From the NCBI GenBank assembly GCA_017547865.1, contig JAFYOA010000361.1, positions 1 through 5,550 on the forward strand: a stretch of 5,550 bases of DNA, written 5' to 3'. Made by a program: the position numbers and the translations under genes. This DNA is from Clostridia bacterium (GTDB lineage Bacteria > Bacillota_A > Clostridia > Oscillospirales > Acutalibacteraceae). Shown in pieces: positions 5,327-5,550 of the stretch (positions are counted from its first letter, which is position 1; the number at the start of each line of letters is the position of its first letter). The notes under the pieces were generated by a model. It was not told where the DNA came from and did no database searches. It saw only the letters and a list, made by a program, of their open reading frames with translations.

Positions 5327-5550
5327 ATGCACAAAGACAATATTACCGTTAGCGGCTGGAACGCCGGGCATGTACAGGGCATTGCCGTGGACAAAGAACG
5401 GAAGTTCATGTATTATTCCTTTACCACCTGCCTGGTAAAAAGCGACCTGGACGGCAATGTGATCGGCTCTGTAAAAGGCCTGGCCGGCCACCTGGGCTGC
5501 ATTGCCTATAATTACAAAGACGGAAAGATCTACGGCTCGCTGGAATACAA
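5327..5550 (+). CDS. Probable beta-propeller protein, 3' end cut by the window
   Basis: Only the first 74 residues are visible and the frame is open to the edge. There is no signal peptide, so it looks cytoplasmic. The sequence has the rhythm of propeller blades: GHVQGIAVDKERKFMYYSF (14-32), then LVKSDLDGNVIGSVKGL (36-52), then HLGCIAYNYKDGKIYGSLEY (55-74), that is, a repeated pattern of A-x-D/N, a K/D-G turn, I/M-Y and a following strand. The L-D-G-N-V-x-G-S-V stretch resembles NHL/YncE-type blades. I recognise it as similar in style to uncharacterised clostridial proteins but cannot name a family. ATG 5327 is set by AAGGAG (5315-5320), 6 bases upstream and overlapping the stop of the MBL-fold gene. 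Tight spacing suggests a shared pathway, possibly substrate binding or a partner enzyme. Confidence 0.75.
   Translation, partial: MHKDNITVSGWNAGHVQGIAVDKERKFMYYSFTTCLVKSDLDGNVIGSVKGLAGHLGCIAYNYKDGKIYGSLEY

Noticed and set aside
4432..5409. 325-codon open frame on the minus strand opposite the MBL-fold gene
   Set aside because: The plus-strand frame carries the complete metal-binding motifs. The antisense product is a His/Val/Phe-rich shadow that would also run across the promoter and the start of the next gene.

Overview
The window looks like ordinary chromosome from a moderately GC-rich Bacillota, most likely a gut-type clostridium (Oscillospiraceae/Ruminococcaceae-like). The reasons are AGGAGG-type ribosome binding sites before nearly every gene, textbook sigma-A promoters (TTGACA/TATAAT), a short lipoprotein signal peptide, and gene content typical of that group. 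The genus is inference. Hand counts of sample lines give about 58-70% GC for most genes, but only about 38% for the first gene, which may be a later arrival.

Layout: (1) 45-482 (+), an AT-rich XRE-type regulator with two C-terminal membrane helices, preceded by an extended -10. (2) 483-623, a convergent intergenic stretch holding two hairpin terminators, one for each direction. (3) 624-3524 (-), an apparent three-gene operon read leftwards: SpoU/TrmH-family RNA 2'-O-methyltransferase, then a 10-helix DMT/EamA permease, then a GH28/pectate-lyase-like beta-helix protein without a signal peptide. It starts at a consensus promoter at 3553-3581 and ends at the terminator at 544-581. (4) 3525-3678, a divergent control region with two near-perfect promoters facing away from each other and a perfect 14-bp palindrome over the leftward -35. 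(5) 3679-4374 (+), a small lipoprotein of unknown function with its own promoter and a strong UUCG-capped terminator. (6) 4486 to the window end (+), a two-gene unit: a PhnP-like metallo-beta-lactamase-fold phosphodiesterase candidate, then, 10 bases later, the start of a probable beta-propeller protein cut by the window edge.

Almost every transcription unit can be drawn from promoter to terminator. I do not see a phage, transposon, CRISPR array, RNA gene or defence island. No clearly new system is visible. The points most worth checking are the cytoplasmic beta-helix enzyme with an altered active-site motif, the palindrome between the divergent promoters, the PhnP-like/propeller pair outside a phosphonate operon, and the base-composition break around the first gene.
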